Shown in pieces: positions 7,215 through 16,745 of a DNA stretch of 18,348 nt (the stretch's first letter is position 1; each line of letters starts with the position of its first letter). The notes under the pieces were generated by a model that was given only the letters and a program-made list of their open reading frames with translations, searched no databases and had not been told where the DNA came from. The position numbers and the translations under genes were made by a program. Source of the DNA: Planctomycetota bacterium (GTDB lineage Bacteria > Planctomycetota > Phycisphaerae > UBA1845 > CAIVHJ01); the NCBI GenBank assembly GCA_022573485.1, contig JACZTW010000029.1, positions 1 through 18,348 on the forward strand, in the 5' to 3' direction.

Positions 7215-8576
7215 TTACCCTTCGCCATCCTGCTCTTCTTTTGAATCGGCTTCCTCACCGGCATCGCCCCGCAGTTCTTTCACTAAGTCTTCGAATTGCT
7301 GCTGCGGGATTCCCAATTGTTCACGGATCGCCTCGGGCATCAGTGGTACATAGGCTTTGTAGAACAAGTAGGTTTGCAAATCGATGGTCGCCAGCACCAC
7401 GGGCTGGGGGCCGTAAATCTTGCCGCGGAAAGACAAATCGGGCCGGACTTCTTCATAGCCGACGTTCAAGACAACCCGGTACTTATCGTGAGCTATTTCG
7501 TGCAGGATCTCCGGCAAAGCCCGGACATCGATGACAAGTCGGAGGCGTACATTGATGACGTCATACAGAGCTTCAGCGGCAGCGTGCGTGAACACCGCGT
7601 CGGGATGATCGGGGGGCAGATCACCCGGTTGTGCCCGAAGGTTGGTCGCCGGCGAACCGTCTGTGTCCACGATGTAGTCGCTCACCCGGATCGACCGCAC
7701 GTCCTTGATCGGCAGAACGCCCACCCAGGGCTTGTCCAGCCCGGCGGCGGCCCGATCATTCACATTGGCCAGCGCTTCGACGATGTCCTCGTGGATCCAG
7801 TAAGACAACTGTGCGTACCAAATATCCACCATGCCGGGGGCCGCTTCATCCGTGTCCGCGTACATCTTGAGCAAGTCGAACGATCCGCCTCCTCGGGTGT
7901 TGGCGTAACAGGAAATGTTGCGGGCCTTGTCGATGCAGGTCAGCATGGTCGCATCGTTCTGGGCCTTTTCTTTCAATGCCGCCCAGTAGGCTTGGGTGCT
8001 GGCGGGGCCTTTGCGTTCCGGCATGGCGCTGCTGTCACCTGCGCCCGGCCCGCTCGACCCCGGCCCGGAGCGGCCTGCGCCACTTTGCGGGGACTTGCCG
8101 TCACCGCTGCCGAACTCTTGTTCTTCCATCGCTTTCTTGCGGAGGTAGTCGGCGGTGTTCTCAATCTCCTGCTTGCTCGGCGGCTGACCGGCGCTCAGCC
8201 GAAGCAACAAACCGTTCATTGCACCCTGATACTTGGATCGAAAATCGTAGCGCAGTTGCTTGCCTTGCGTCCCCTTGCCCGGGTCGGGCAAAAGATTCTC
8301 CAGCAGCGGCTGGCGGACGTTTCTCGCGGCGAAGTGGGCCAGCACTTGCTGGTACTGATCCCTGGCCTGGCGAATGCGGTCCTTCTCCGCATCAATGGAC
8401 TTGGGCTGGACCGCATTGCCGGCGACGCGTTCCAAATCTCCGTAGAGGCGTTTGGCCAGGCCCATTTCGCTCCGCACGTTGCCCATGCGCGACATGCCCC
8501 ACAGCATGAGCCCCACGCCGATGATGCCGCCGAGCGCGCAGCCGAGCAGAAAGGCGTTCTTCTTGATGAATCCCAT
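7215..8576 (-). CDS. single-span membrane protein of the pil cluster, PilO position
   Basis: The product has 453 residues and one membrane span near the N-terminus (about residues 8-28, AFLLGCALGGIIGVGLMLWG) followed by a helical, probably periplasmic, segment. This topology matches PilN/PilO/GspM proteins. A Gly/Ser/Pro-rich linker (about residues 150-190) separates it from a C-terminal domain. That domain contains ALPEILHEIAHDKYRVV near residue 360, reminiscent of the PilO pattern of a helix leading into a strand; this is weak inference. The last 25 residues are acidic. It lies 53 bases downstream of pilM and 30 bases upstream of the next gene, all on the same strand, consistent with one operon. 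A GAGG ten bases before the ATG at 8576 supports the start. Confidence 0.75.
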   Translation of the reverse strand: MGFIKKNAFLLGCALGGIIGVGLMLWGMSRMGNVRSEMGLAKRLYGDLERVAGNAVQPKSIDAEKDRIRQARDQYQQVLAHFAARNVRQPLLENLLPDPGKGTQGKQLRYDFRSKYQGAMNGLLLRLSAGQPPSKQEIENTADYLRKKAMEEQEFGSGDGKSPQSGAGRSGPGSSGPGAGDSSAMPERKGPASTQAYWAALKEKAQNDATMLTCIDKARNISCYANTRGGGSFDLLKMYADTDEAAPGMVDIWYAQLSYWIHEDIVEALANVNDRAAAGLDKPWVGVLPIKDVRSIRVSDYIVDTDGSPATNLRAQPGDLPPDHPDAVFTHAAAEALYDVINVRLRLVIDVRALPEILHEIAHDKYRVVLNVGYEEVRPDLSFRGKIYGPQPVVLATIDLQTYLFYKAYVPLMPEAIREQLGIPQQQFEDLVKELRGDAGEEADSKEEQDGEG

Positions 8577-8629
8577 GAGCAGTCAACCTCTTCGCAATGC
8601 CGCCTGCGTCTCGGACATTCGCCGGTCAG

Positions 8630-10750
8630 TTAGCCTCCGCGGCCACCTCGACCGCCGGGCGTTCGACCGCCGGGTGCTCTGCCGGCGGGTTCCGCCTCAG
8701 GCGTCCCGGGCGACTTTTCTTCCGGCAGATCATCCAAAGCCACCACGAACTTGACGGAGAACTTCCAGTCATCTGCAACGTCTTCAAAAGTCAGGGCGTC
8801 CAGCTTGCCGCCGAAGGCGGGTTTGCTCGATCCGGTAGCGCCGCCGCCGGAACCGCCGCCCCTCGCTCCCCGGCCTCGCGATCGCGTCGCCGCCGGGCGG
8901 GACGCTGCCGGGCGGGACGCGCCGGCTGAGAATCCGCCCTGCTGCGCCGTAACCAGACGAACCCCGTCGAAGTAGAATTCCTGCCCCTCGGCCTGGCCCA
9001 GGGTCTTGAGCTTCTGGATCAGACCGTCCTGCTCCTCAATGAACTTGCCTCGGCCTTCGTTGGGCGTGCGGCAGGCGAGTGTGATGATGAACCCTTGCGG
9101 GCCTTCGTCGCTGTAGTAGTCGAACAATTCTTCAGGATCTTCTTCGGCACTTTCCGCGGTTCGATAGTCGATGGCATAGATATCTTCAACGAACTGGCTT
9201 GACAGCGACTCGATGAACACTTCCTTGCGCTGGGGTCGGTTCAGCGCCTCCGGCTGGCTGGTGAGTATCTGAACGTATTCCACACCGTCCTTTGCGGCAG
9301 CGAGTTGGGCTTCGGCGGGCAGCGCCCGGTGAACGGTCTCCAGCACCATCGGCCAAAGCGACTTATCCCTCAAGAGATCGAGGATGCGTTCACAGTCGTC
9401 CACCTCGTTCTTGCCCATGCCCTTCAGGCGATTGTGCTCCTTGACGAAGGCATCGGCCATGCCCTTGACCTTTTGGGCGAAGACACGCGGCGGGTCGCTT
9501 ACCGGCGGGTTGTTGAAGATCGACAGGGCGGTGGCATAGTTCAGCGCGCTGGCACTGCCGCCGCGATTGTTCTGCAATACGCTGAGGTCGGCGCTGTAGC
9601 GGAACCAGACCATGCCGGCCGAGGCCAACAGACACGCCGCCGCCGCGGCGAACCACGGTTTCTTCTTGCGCCAAGTCACTTGCCGTGCGATTTCAGGCGG
9701 CAGCAGATTGCTGCGCATGTGTCCGCGATCCAGCCCTTCGAGGGCCAATCCGGCTGCGACCACGAAGCTCAATATATTCTCCTCGTGGCTTCGGGCGAAG
9801 CCCGGCGCCGATTTGAATTCTTTGAACTCGCTCGGCCGGGTCACCGTCATGCCGAGGTTCTGCTGGAGGTATTTCTGCAAGCCGGGCAGCCGGAAAGCAT
9901 TGCCCATGCCCACCATTCGATTCAGCTTGGCCTCGCGGTGCGTTGAAGTGTAGAAACCGATCGAGCGCTGAATCTCGCCCACCAGGTCCGCGAAGACCGG
10001 GCGCATGGCTTGGAAGATCTGGCGGGCGTACTTGCTCGCCGAGGCCTGCTGCTTGAGATTCTCCGCCTTGGTGAAGGACAGTTTGAACCCCTTGGCCAGC
10101 GCTTCGGTGAACTTGTTTCCGCCGATCGGTATGGTCCGGGTCCAAATGCGAATCTTGTCGGTCACCACGAGGTCGGTGTTTTCCGCGCCAATGTCCACCA
10201 ATACTGTTGTTTCGTCGCCGCATAGTCCGTTGAACAAAATCGCATCATGGGCCGCCAGCGGCGCCGACTGCATCAGCATGGGCTCGATGCCGGCGTCGCT
10301 GAAGTGGGCCAGGTGCTCGTGAATGAGATCGCGCTTCATGGCGAAGATGCCGACTTCGATTTCCGGCGAATCTTCCTCAGCGAAGGTCTGGTAGTCCCAA
10401 ATGACTTCGTCCATGTCGAATGGAATCTGCTGGTTGGCTTCGAATTGCACGATATCGGGAATCTTCTTTGGATCGACCGGCGGCAGTTTGCTGAAGCGCG
10501 CCAGTGTGTGTTGGCCGGGAACGCTGATGGCGACGAGGTCTTCCGTGATGTCGTTGTGCGAGAGGAATTTCTCCAGGGACTTGGAGATCAATTCGTGCGG
10601 GTCGGCATCGGGCTGAGACAGGATCTTGGCGTGCTCGATGTAGTCTTCGCCGACCACCTCGATTTGGTCTTCATCGCCCACGACGAGCTTGAGCGCTTTC
10701 AGCGCGCAGTTGCCGATATCGATGCCCCACACTGCCTTGTTCTTCGCCAT
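8630..10750 (-). CDS. pilM: PilM-type actin-like protein fused to a PilN-like membrane part
   Basis: Residues 1 to about 340 are a PilM domain, the cytoplasmic actin-fold ATPase relative that organises the PilN/PilO inner-membrane complex. Nucleotide-site motifs are visible: WGIDIGNCALKAL near residues 8-20, VLVDIGAENTDLVV near 182-195 and VGMGNAFRLPG near 280-290. Next comes RSNLLPPEIARQ, basic residues and a membrane span (AAAAACLLASAGMVW, about 365-380). This matches the start of PilN, which is normally a separate protein and binds PilM through its N-terminus. About 320 presumably periplasmic residues follow, with a Ser/Arg/Gly-rich low-complexity linker and a C-terminus ending GGRTPGGRGGRGG. 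The total of 706 residues is twice a normal PilM. GAGGAG six bases before the ATG supports the start. It is the first gene of the cluster. Confidence 0.9.
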   Translation of the reverse strand: MAKNKAVWGIDIGNCALKALKLVVGDEDQIEVVGEDYIEHAKILSQPDADPHELISKSLEKFLSHNDITEDLVAISVPGQHTLARFSKLPPVDPKKIPDIVQFEANQQIPFDMDEVIWDYQTFAEEDSPEIEVGIFAMKRDLIHEHLAHFSDAGIEPMLMQSAPLAAHDAILFNGLCGDETTVLVDIGAENTDLVVTDKIRIWTRTIPIGGNKFTEALAKGFKLSFTKAENLKQQASASKYARQIFQAMRPVFADLVGEIQRSIGFYTSTHREAKLNRMVGMGNAFRLPGLQKYLQQNLGMTVTRPSEFKEFKSAPGFARSHEENILSFVVAAGLALEGLDRGHMRSNLLPPEIARQVTWRKKKPWFAAAAACLLASAGMVWFRYSADLSVLQNNRGGSASALNYATALSIFNNPPVSDPPRVFAQKVKGMADAFVKEHNRLKGMGKNEVDDCERILDLLRDKSLWPMVLETVHRALPAEAQLAAAKDGVEYVQILTSQPEALNRPQRKEVFIESLSSQFVEDIYAIDYRTAESAEEDPEELFDYYSDEGPQGFIITLACRTPNEGRGKFIEEQDGLIQKLKTLGQAEGQEFYFDGVRLVTAQQGGFSAGASRPAASRPAATRSRGRGARGGGSGGGATGSSKPAFGGKLDALTFEDVADDWKFSVKFVVALDDLPEEKSPGTPEAEPAGRAPGGRTPGGRGGRGG

Positions 10751-11039
10751 GCACGGCTCCTCTGTGGATCCTGGTTGTGTCGCTCGGAATCACGGGCGCT
10801 GCTGCTCCTGGCCCGTAATCATCTCGCCTCGGGATGTTCCTCGCGGGTGACCCGTCCCCCTCTGCTCGATCTTAATCCCATTATGCCCAAGACGTTAAGT
10901 CTATACCAGTGTTTTCGTCTCCAGGATGCCAAAGGCTGGAACAAACACGCGAGGCAGCCCACAAAATCGCTGGATTTAGTCGAAATCAACTCGTCGGGGG
11001 CGAGGACGTTCAAAAAACGCAATTTTTGGAGAGTGTATT

Positions 11040-11069
11040 TTGAACGCCGAGGTACCTTCCGCTTATAAT
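11040..11069 (+). promoter_or_regulatory. candidate sigma70-type promoter for the DUF3060-like gene
   Basis: TTGAAC (11040-11045) is followed after 18 bases by a perfect TATAAT (11064-11069). Transcription would start near 11076, about 190 bases before the 11268 ATG. The -10 overlaps that of the minus-strand pilM candidate, so the two promoters could not be occupied at the same time. Confidence 0.4.
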
Positions 11070-11096
11070 GATTCCCATAACTAAGCCCTTTGTCAA
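11068..11096 (-). promoter_or_regulatory. candidate sigma70-type promoter for the pilM cluster
   Basis: On the minus strand a perfect TTGACA (11096-11091) is followed after 17 bases by AATCAT (11073-11068), which matches the -10 consensus at four of six positions. Transcription would begin near 11061, leaving a leader of about 310 bases before pilM. Its -10 shares two bases with the -10 of the plus-strand candidate. The rest of the 10751-11267 gap holds no gene that I can support. Confidence 0.4.
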
Positions 11097-11143
11097 CTTG
11101 TTTGGCGGACGAAGTTTCTGGAAACACGGGTATGTTGGCCTGG

Positions 11144-11160
11144 CGGCCGTCTTCCGGCCG
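11144..11160. other. compact GC hairpin in the leader of the DUF3060-like gene
   Basis: CGGCCG, a five-base TCTTC loop, and CGGCCG form a six-pair all-GC stem. It lies about 70 bases downstream of the predicted plus-strand transcription start and about 105 bases before the ATG. No T run follows, so it is not an obvious terminator. Its function is unknown. Confidence 0.4.
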
Positions 11161-11267
11161 AGTCGGTATTGGAGCACCTCCCTGTGAAACTCAGGCGAAA
11201 TAATGAGGTGCGGCATCCGAATACGCGTGTGGACGGGTTACTGTAGATGTTGTGTGGAGCGTAGGCT

Positions 11268-11654
11268 ATGAAAAAAAGAATCAGTTTCGTCGTACTTTTG
11301 GTCATTTTCGTGCTGGGTGGCGGGGGCATTACATATTTCAAATATGTGCTCACAGACTACACCTACAAGTTTAACGGCAAGACCCTGGCCGACGTCTATG
11401 AGGGAGATATCACGCTGACCGGCAACGGCAATGATTTGACTCTCAAGGCTGGGTCGAAGGTGGGTTCGGTGACGATTTTGGGCGACGAAAACATCATTCA
11501 TGTCGAGGAGGGCGCCCAAATCAGCGCCGTCCGCGGCTTTGGCAATGGCAATTTGGTGGACGCTCCGCTGGAGATGGAGATCGATATGGAGTGGTTCAAG
11601 GGCGACGGGAACAGGCGCACCACAGGTGTGGCGCGGTCGCTCGACGGGTTGTAG
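11268..11654 (+). CDS. small membrane-anchored DUF3060-like protein
   Basis: The 128-residue product begins with MKKR and a hydrophobic segment (about residues 5-22) that acts as a signal peptide or membrane anchor. The rest is presumably outside the cytoplasm. Short beta-type repeats follow, rich in G-x-N turns: ITLTGNGNDLTLK, VTILGDENIIHVEEG and GFGNGNLV. This pattern resembles DUF3060, a family of small exported beta-repeat proteins of unknown function; the assignment is by eye. GGAG lies eight bases before the ATG. The gene is divergent from pilM. After its TAG stop the same frame stays open for another 55 codons, to a second TAG at 11820. Confidence 0.6.
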   Translation: MKKRISFVVLLVIFVLGGGGITYFKYVLTDYTYKFNGKTLADVYEGDITLTGNGNDLTLKAGSKVGSVTILGDENIIHVEEGAQISAVRGFGNGNLVDAPLEMEIDMEWFKGDGNRRTTGVARSLDGL

Positions 11655-11777
11655 CGTTCGGGTGGATGGCACATCACCTTGCCAAGGCTGCTAATCGGCA
11701 AGCCACGGGCCGACGGAGTGCGCTTGGTTCTTGCCGTTGGCCCGCAACAGGCCGATGCCACACAGCACATCTTTGCG

Positions 11778-11806
11778 TTGGCGGTCATCGTCAACTTCGA
11801 TACACT
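11778..11806 (+). promoter_or_regulatory. candidate promoter for leuS
   Basis: TTGGCG (11778-11783) and TACACT (11801-11806) are 17 bases apart, matching consensus at three and four of six positions. A start near 11813 would leave too short a leader for the GTG at 11825 but about 50 bases for the GTG at 11864. This weakly favours the downstream start. Confidence 0.22.
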
Positions 11807-11863
11807 ACTCGATTCAATTGAATAGTGCCCGGCACGACCCTTGAGCAGAAGAACGAGCGCTCT

Positions 11864-12384
11864 GTGAACAGCGACAAGCCGCAAGGTCAATACAAACCCT
11901 CCGAAATCGAGCCCAAGTGGCAGGCGTATTGGGAAGAGCACAAGACCTTCCACATCGGCAACCCCGGCGATGACGGCTTCGATGCGCGCAAGCCGAAGTA
12001 CTACGTGCTGGATATGTTTCCGTACACATCGGGTTCGGGGCTGCACGTCGGGCACCCGGAAGGCTACACTGCCACGGACATTCTGTCGCGCTACAAGCGA
12101 ATGAAGGGCTTCAACGTCCTGCACCCCATCGGCTGGGACTCTTTTGGCCTGCCGGCGGAGCAATACGCCGTGCAAACCAACGTCCATCCGCGCGTGACCA
12201 CGGAAAACGCCATCAAGACCTTCAAACGGCAGCTCAAGCGTTTCGGCTTCAGCTACGACTGGGACCGCGAATTCGCCACCACCGACCTGCAATACTATAA
12301 GTGGACCCAGTGGATCTTCCTCAAGCTGTTCAATAGCTGGTTCGACGACACCGCCGCAAGGCCAAAGCCCGCCCCATCGACGAA

Positions 12385-12388
<4 letters not shown>
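11864..12388 (+). CDS. leuS: leucyl-tRNA synthetase, N-terminal piece upstream of a frameshift
   Basis: Leucyl-tRNA synthetase charges tRNA-Leu with leucine in the cytoplasm. This frame encodes the start of the enzyme: YKPSEIEPKWQAYWEEHKTF, then KYYVLDMFPYTSGSGLHVGH carrying the HIGH-type ATP-binding motif (HVGH, about residues 61-64), then HPIGWDSFGLPAEQYA and the WDREFATTD segment. After NSWFDDTA the reading leaves the family pattern and stops at 12386-12388. The expected continuation (KARPIDELIAELESG) is in the next frame, so one base appears to be missing around 12351-12358. I prefer the GTG at 11864 because family similarity starts just after it. The GTG at 11825 would add 13 unsupported residues. 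Neither start has a strong ribosome binding site. Confidence 0.85.
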
Positions 12389-14649
<2,261 letters not shown>

Positions 14650-14652
14650 CTA

Positions 14653-14737
14653 ACCGCAGAGATCGCAGAGGGCGCAGAGGAAGATCGGATAGAAAAAAAC
14701 AACTTCTTCTCTCTGCGACCTCTGCGATCTCTGCGGT
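14653..14737. repeat. inverted repeat built of short CGCAGAG units
   Basis: Two 28-base arms (14653-14680 and 14710-14737) are reverse complements with two mismatches, separated by a 29-base A/T-rich loop. Each arm holds three tandem nine-base units of the type CGCAGAGRN. It fills most of the gap between leuS and the CYTH gene. It could fold as a strong hairpin after leuS. I recall similar ACCGCAGAGAYCGCAGAG sequences as dispersed repeats in many environmental bacterial genomes, which I cannot confirm here. Confidence 0.8.
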
Positions 14738-14763
14738 AAATCCTCTTTTGAAGCACCAAGTTC

Positions 14764-15315
14764 ATGGACCTGGAAATCGAAGCCAAGATCAAGGTCGATT
14801 CGCACGATGCTGTACGGGCGCGGCTGAAGGAGTTGGGCGCCGTGTACCTCGGCAAGGCCCGCGAGACCAATCGCATTCTCGACAGGAAGAAAACGCTGCG
14901 CAAAGCCGGCTGTGGGCTGCGTGTGCGGCAGATTGAAGTGCTCGACGGCGATCCGGGCTCCTCCAGCATCACCTTCAAAGGCTCCGTCCAGCCGTCCGAT
15001 TTGAAGGTGCGATCCGAGATCAACGTCGCCGTGGATGACGCCGAAGCCGCGGCGCGAATCTTCGAAGCGTTGGGCTTCGAGCCGTTCATCACTTTCGAGA
15101 AGATCCGCGAGAGCTGGCAACTGGGGGATTGCCGAATCGAGCTTGACGAAGTGCCGCTGCTGGGCACGTTCGTCGAAATCGAAGGCCCCACCGAACAGGC
15201 GGTCAAGAACACCAAATCCGAACTGGGCTTCGACGCCGCCAAGACCATCACCCAGAGCTACGTCAGAATGCTCCGGACGGTCGCCGCAGCCGAAGACACG
15301 GTGATTCGCTTCTGA
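14764..15315 (+). CDS. CYTH-domain protein (CyaB/thiamine-triphosphatase-like)
   Basis: The 183-residue product is a single CYTH domain, a beta-tunnel fold that binds triphosphates with a divalent metal. The signature ExExK is at residues 4-8 (EIEAK). Basic tunnel residues are visible as R53 and R55 (GLRVRQ), K72 (TFKGS), and K113 and R115 (FEKIRESW). The acidic metal-binding set appears as LDEVPLLGTFVEIEG (about 127-141). Length and motifs fit the CyaB-type class IV adenylate cyclase / triphosphatase group. Most bacterial members act on short triphosphates, so inorganic triphosphatase or ThTPase activity is as likely as cyclase activity, and the substrate cannot be read from sequence. It follows leuS by 114 bases and converges on the kinase gene, with only 30 bases between the two stops and no clear terminator. 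Confidence 0.85.
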   Translation: MDLEIEAKIKVDSHDAVRARLKELGAVYLGKARETNRILDRKKTLRKAGCGLRVRQIEVLDGDPGSSSITFKGSVQPSDLKVRSEINVAVDDAEAAARIFEALGFEPFITFEKIRESWQLGDCRIELDEVPLLGTFVEIEGPTEQAVKNTKSELGFDAAKTITQSYVRMLRTVAAAEDTVIRF

Positions 15316-15345
15316 TCACCGGCGCGCTTCAGCATGGCACTGATA

Positions 15346-16734
15346 TCACGGCGAGGTCAGACGGTAGATCAAATAGTACCCCAAGATCAGAATCACCAGC
15401 CACGGAATGACCTTGACGACGCGGTCGAAAACCTGCCAGACCGCGTCGGTATCACTGTCTCCCCGCGACCGGCTTCGATCCGTAGAGGCGCGGGAGAATG
15501 TGCTCTTTAACGACGTGGCGGATCCGGAATCCAAGGAAGCCGAGCCCTCGGCATCGGAATCGCCGGATCGGCTGACGACCTGCTGCAATTCACGGAGCGG
15601 ATGAGCGGGGTCGTTCGAGCCGCCGGCCACTTCGTCGTCGGCCAGTTCCAGCAGCAGCGAATCGTGCAGCGGATAACGGCAGTCCAGCAGGGCGGCACGC
15701 ATGTCCGCCGCAGTTGCGAACCGCCGCTCGGCGTTGCTGGCGCACGATGTATCCAGGAACGTATCGAGCTTTTCCAGATCGACCATCGACGAGCTGATCT
15801 GTTCCTCGCGCGGCAGCCGTGGAAAAGTGGCCAGCTTGCCGCCGCTGATCAGTTCGTACAGGATTTTGCCCAGCGCATAAGTGTCGGCCGTCGCGTCCAT
15901 GCAATCGTCCGGAGGCATATAGCGCGGCGTGCCGGCTTTGCTCATTTGGCTCTGATGGACGCTCAGCAGTGAGAAATCCGTCAGCTTGACTTCGCGGTTG
16001 ACGAAGATGATGTTCGCCGGCTTGACGTCGCGATGGACCAGGCCCGCCCGGTGCAGGCAGGACACACCGCTGAGCAGCCGCAGTGCAATTTCCACGGCCG
16101 TGTCAACGCTCAGCCGCCCCCTTCGCAAGATGTCGAGCAGCGTCATTGGCTCGTAGTCCGCCGGCAGGTTCTTGCGGACCGTGCGGCCGGTGTGCAGATC
16201 GTCGGCCAGCTCCATCGTGTAATACAGCCAACGCTCATTTCGACCAATGTGGTAAATCTGGGCCAGGTTGGGGTGATCCGGCACATTGCGGCAGTAGTGC
16301 TCCAGAGCCTGGATCTCCCGCTTCGGGATGACATCGCCGGTCAGCAGGCCGAACTCGACGACCTTCATTGCCCGAAAAGCGCCGGCCCGATCGCGCACGA
16401 TCCATACCACACCGAACGCCCCCTGCCCGCAGGTGCGGATCAGCTCGTAATCCGTGGTCAGCCGAGCCAGTTCAGCATGCGCTTGCCCGGCGGGATCTTC
16501 TTTGCCGTCGGCAGGCACGCTCCGAGCGAGGTCAGCGCCGATGACGATGTCGTACATCGAGCGCTCGATGAAATCGCCGGCGTGGGTGTGCGAAGCCAAC
16601 AACGACTTGACATCGGCCATCAGCGTGGTGTCGCCGTCGCAGGCGGCCGCCAGAAAATCGGTCCGCTCGCCCGGCTGCTTGTCGATCGCGTCGTGAAACA
16701 AATGTTTGATCTTCGCCCAGCGTGTCGCATCCAT
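15346..16734 (-). CDS. membrane-anchored Ser/Thr protein kinase
   Basis: The product is a Hanks-type kinase of 462 residues. Residues 1-55 form the RWAKIKHLFHDAI/ERTDFL helical leader common in planctomycete kinases. The kinase domain covers about residues 96-365: glycine loop GQGAFG (103-108), ATP-binding Lys124 (AMKVV), Glu140, the catalytic loop HRDVKPAN (234-241), metal-site DFS (253-255) in place of DFG, GTPRYMPPD in place of the usual GTxxYMAPE, and ADTYALG (283-289). A Ser/Asp-rich linker leads to a C-terminal membrane span (about 438-458, VVKVIPWLVILILGYYLIY), leaving almost nothing outside the cytoplasm. Catalytic Lys, Asp and Asn are all present, so it is probably active. The start at 16734 has a GAGG nine bases upstream that overlaps the sigma-factor stop codon, so translation is likely coupled. 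The upstream TTG-type start at 16809 lies inside the sigma gene. Confidence 0.9.
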   Translation of the reverse strand: MDATRWAKIKHLFHDAIDKQPGERTDFLAAACDGDTTLMADVKSLLASHTHAGDFIERSMYDIVIGADLARSVPADGKEDPAGQAHAELARLTTDYELIRTCGQGAFGVVWIVRDRAGAFRAMKVVEFGLLTGDVIPKREIQALEHYCRNVPDHPNLAQIYHIGRNERWLYYTMELADDLHTGRTVRKNLPADYEPMTLLDILRRGRLSVDTAVEIALRLLSGVSCLHRAGLVHRDVKPANIIFVNREVKLTDFSLLSVHQSQMSKAGTPRYMPPDDCMDATADTYALGKILYELISGGKLATFPRLPREEQISSSMVDLEKLDTFLDTSCASNAERRFATAADMRAALLDCRYPLHDSLLLELADDEVAGGSNDPAHPLRELQQVVSRSGDSDAEGSASLDSGSATSLKSTFSRASTDRSRSRGDSDTDAVWQVFDRVVKVIPWLVILILGYYLIYRLTSP

Positions 16735-16745
16735 GACGATCGACC

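Noticed and set aside
7470..7510. HEIAH, an HExxH zinc-protease-like motif in the PilO-position protein
   Set aside because: No third zinc ligand or peptidase fold is evident around it. The motif occurs by chance in a helix of a structural-looking domain.
7296..8633. Plus-strand open frame of 445 residues opposite the PilO-position gene
   Set aside because: It is long, but the opposite strand has the membrane-span topology, operon spacing and ribosome binding site. Long antisense frames are expected in GC-rich genes.
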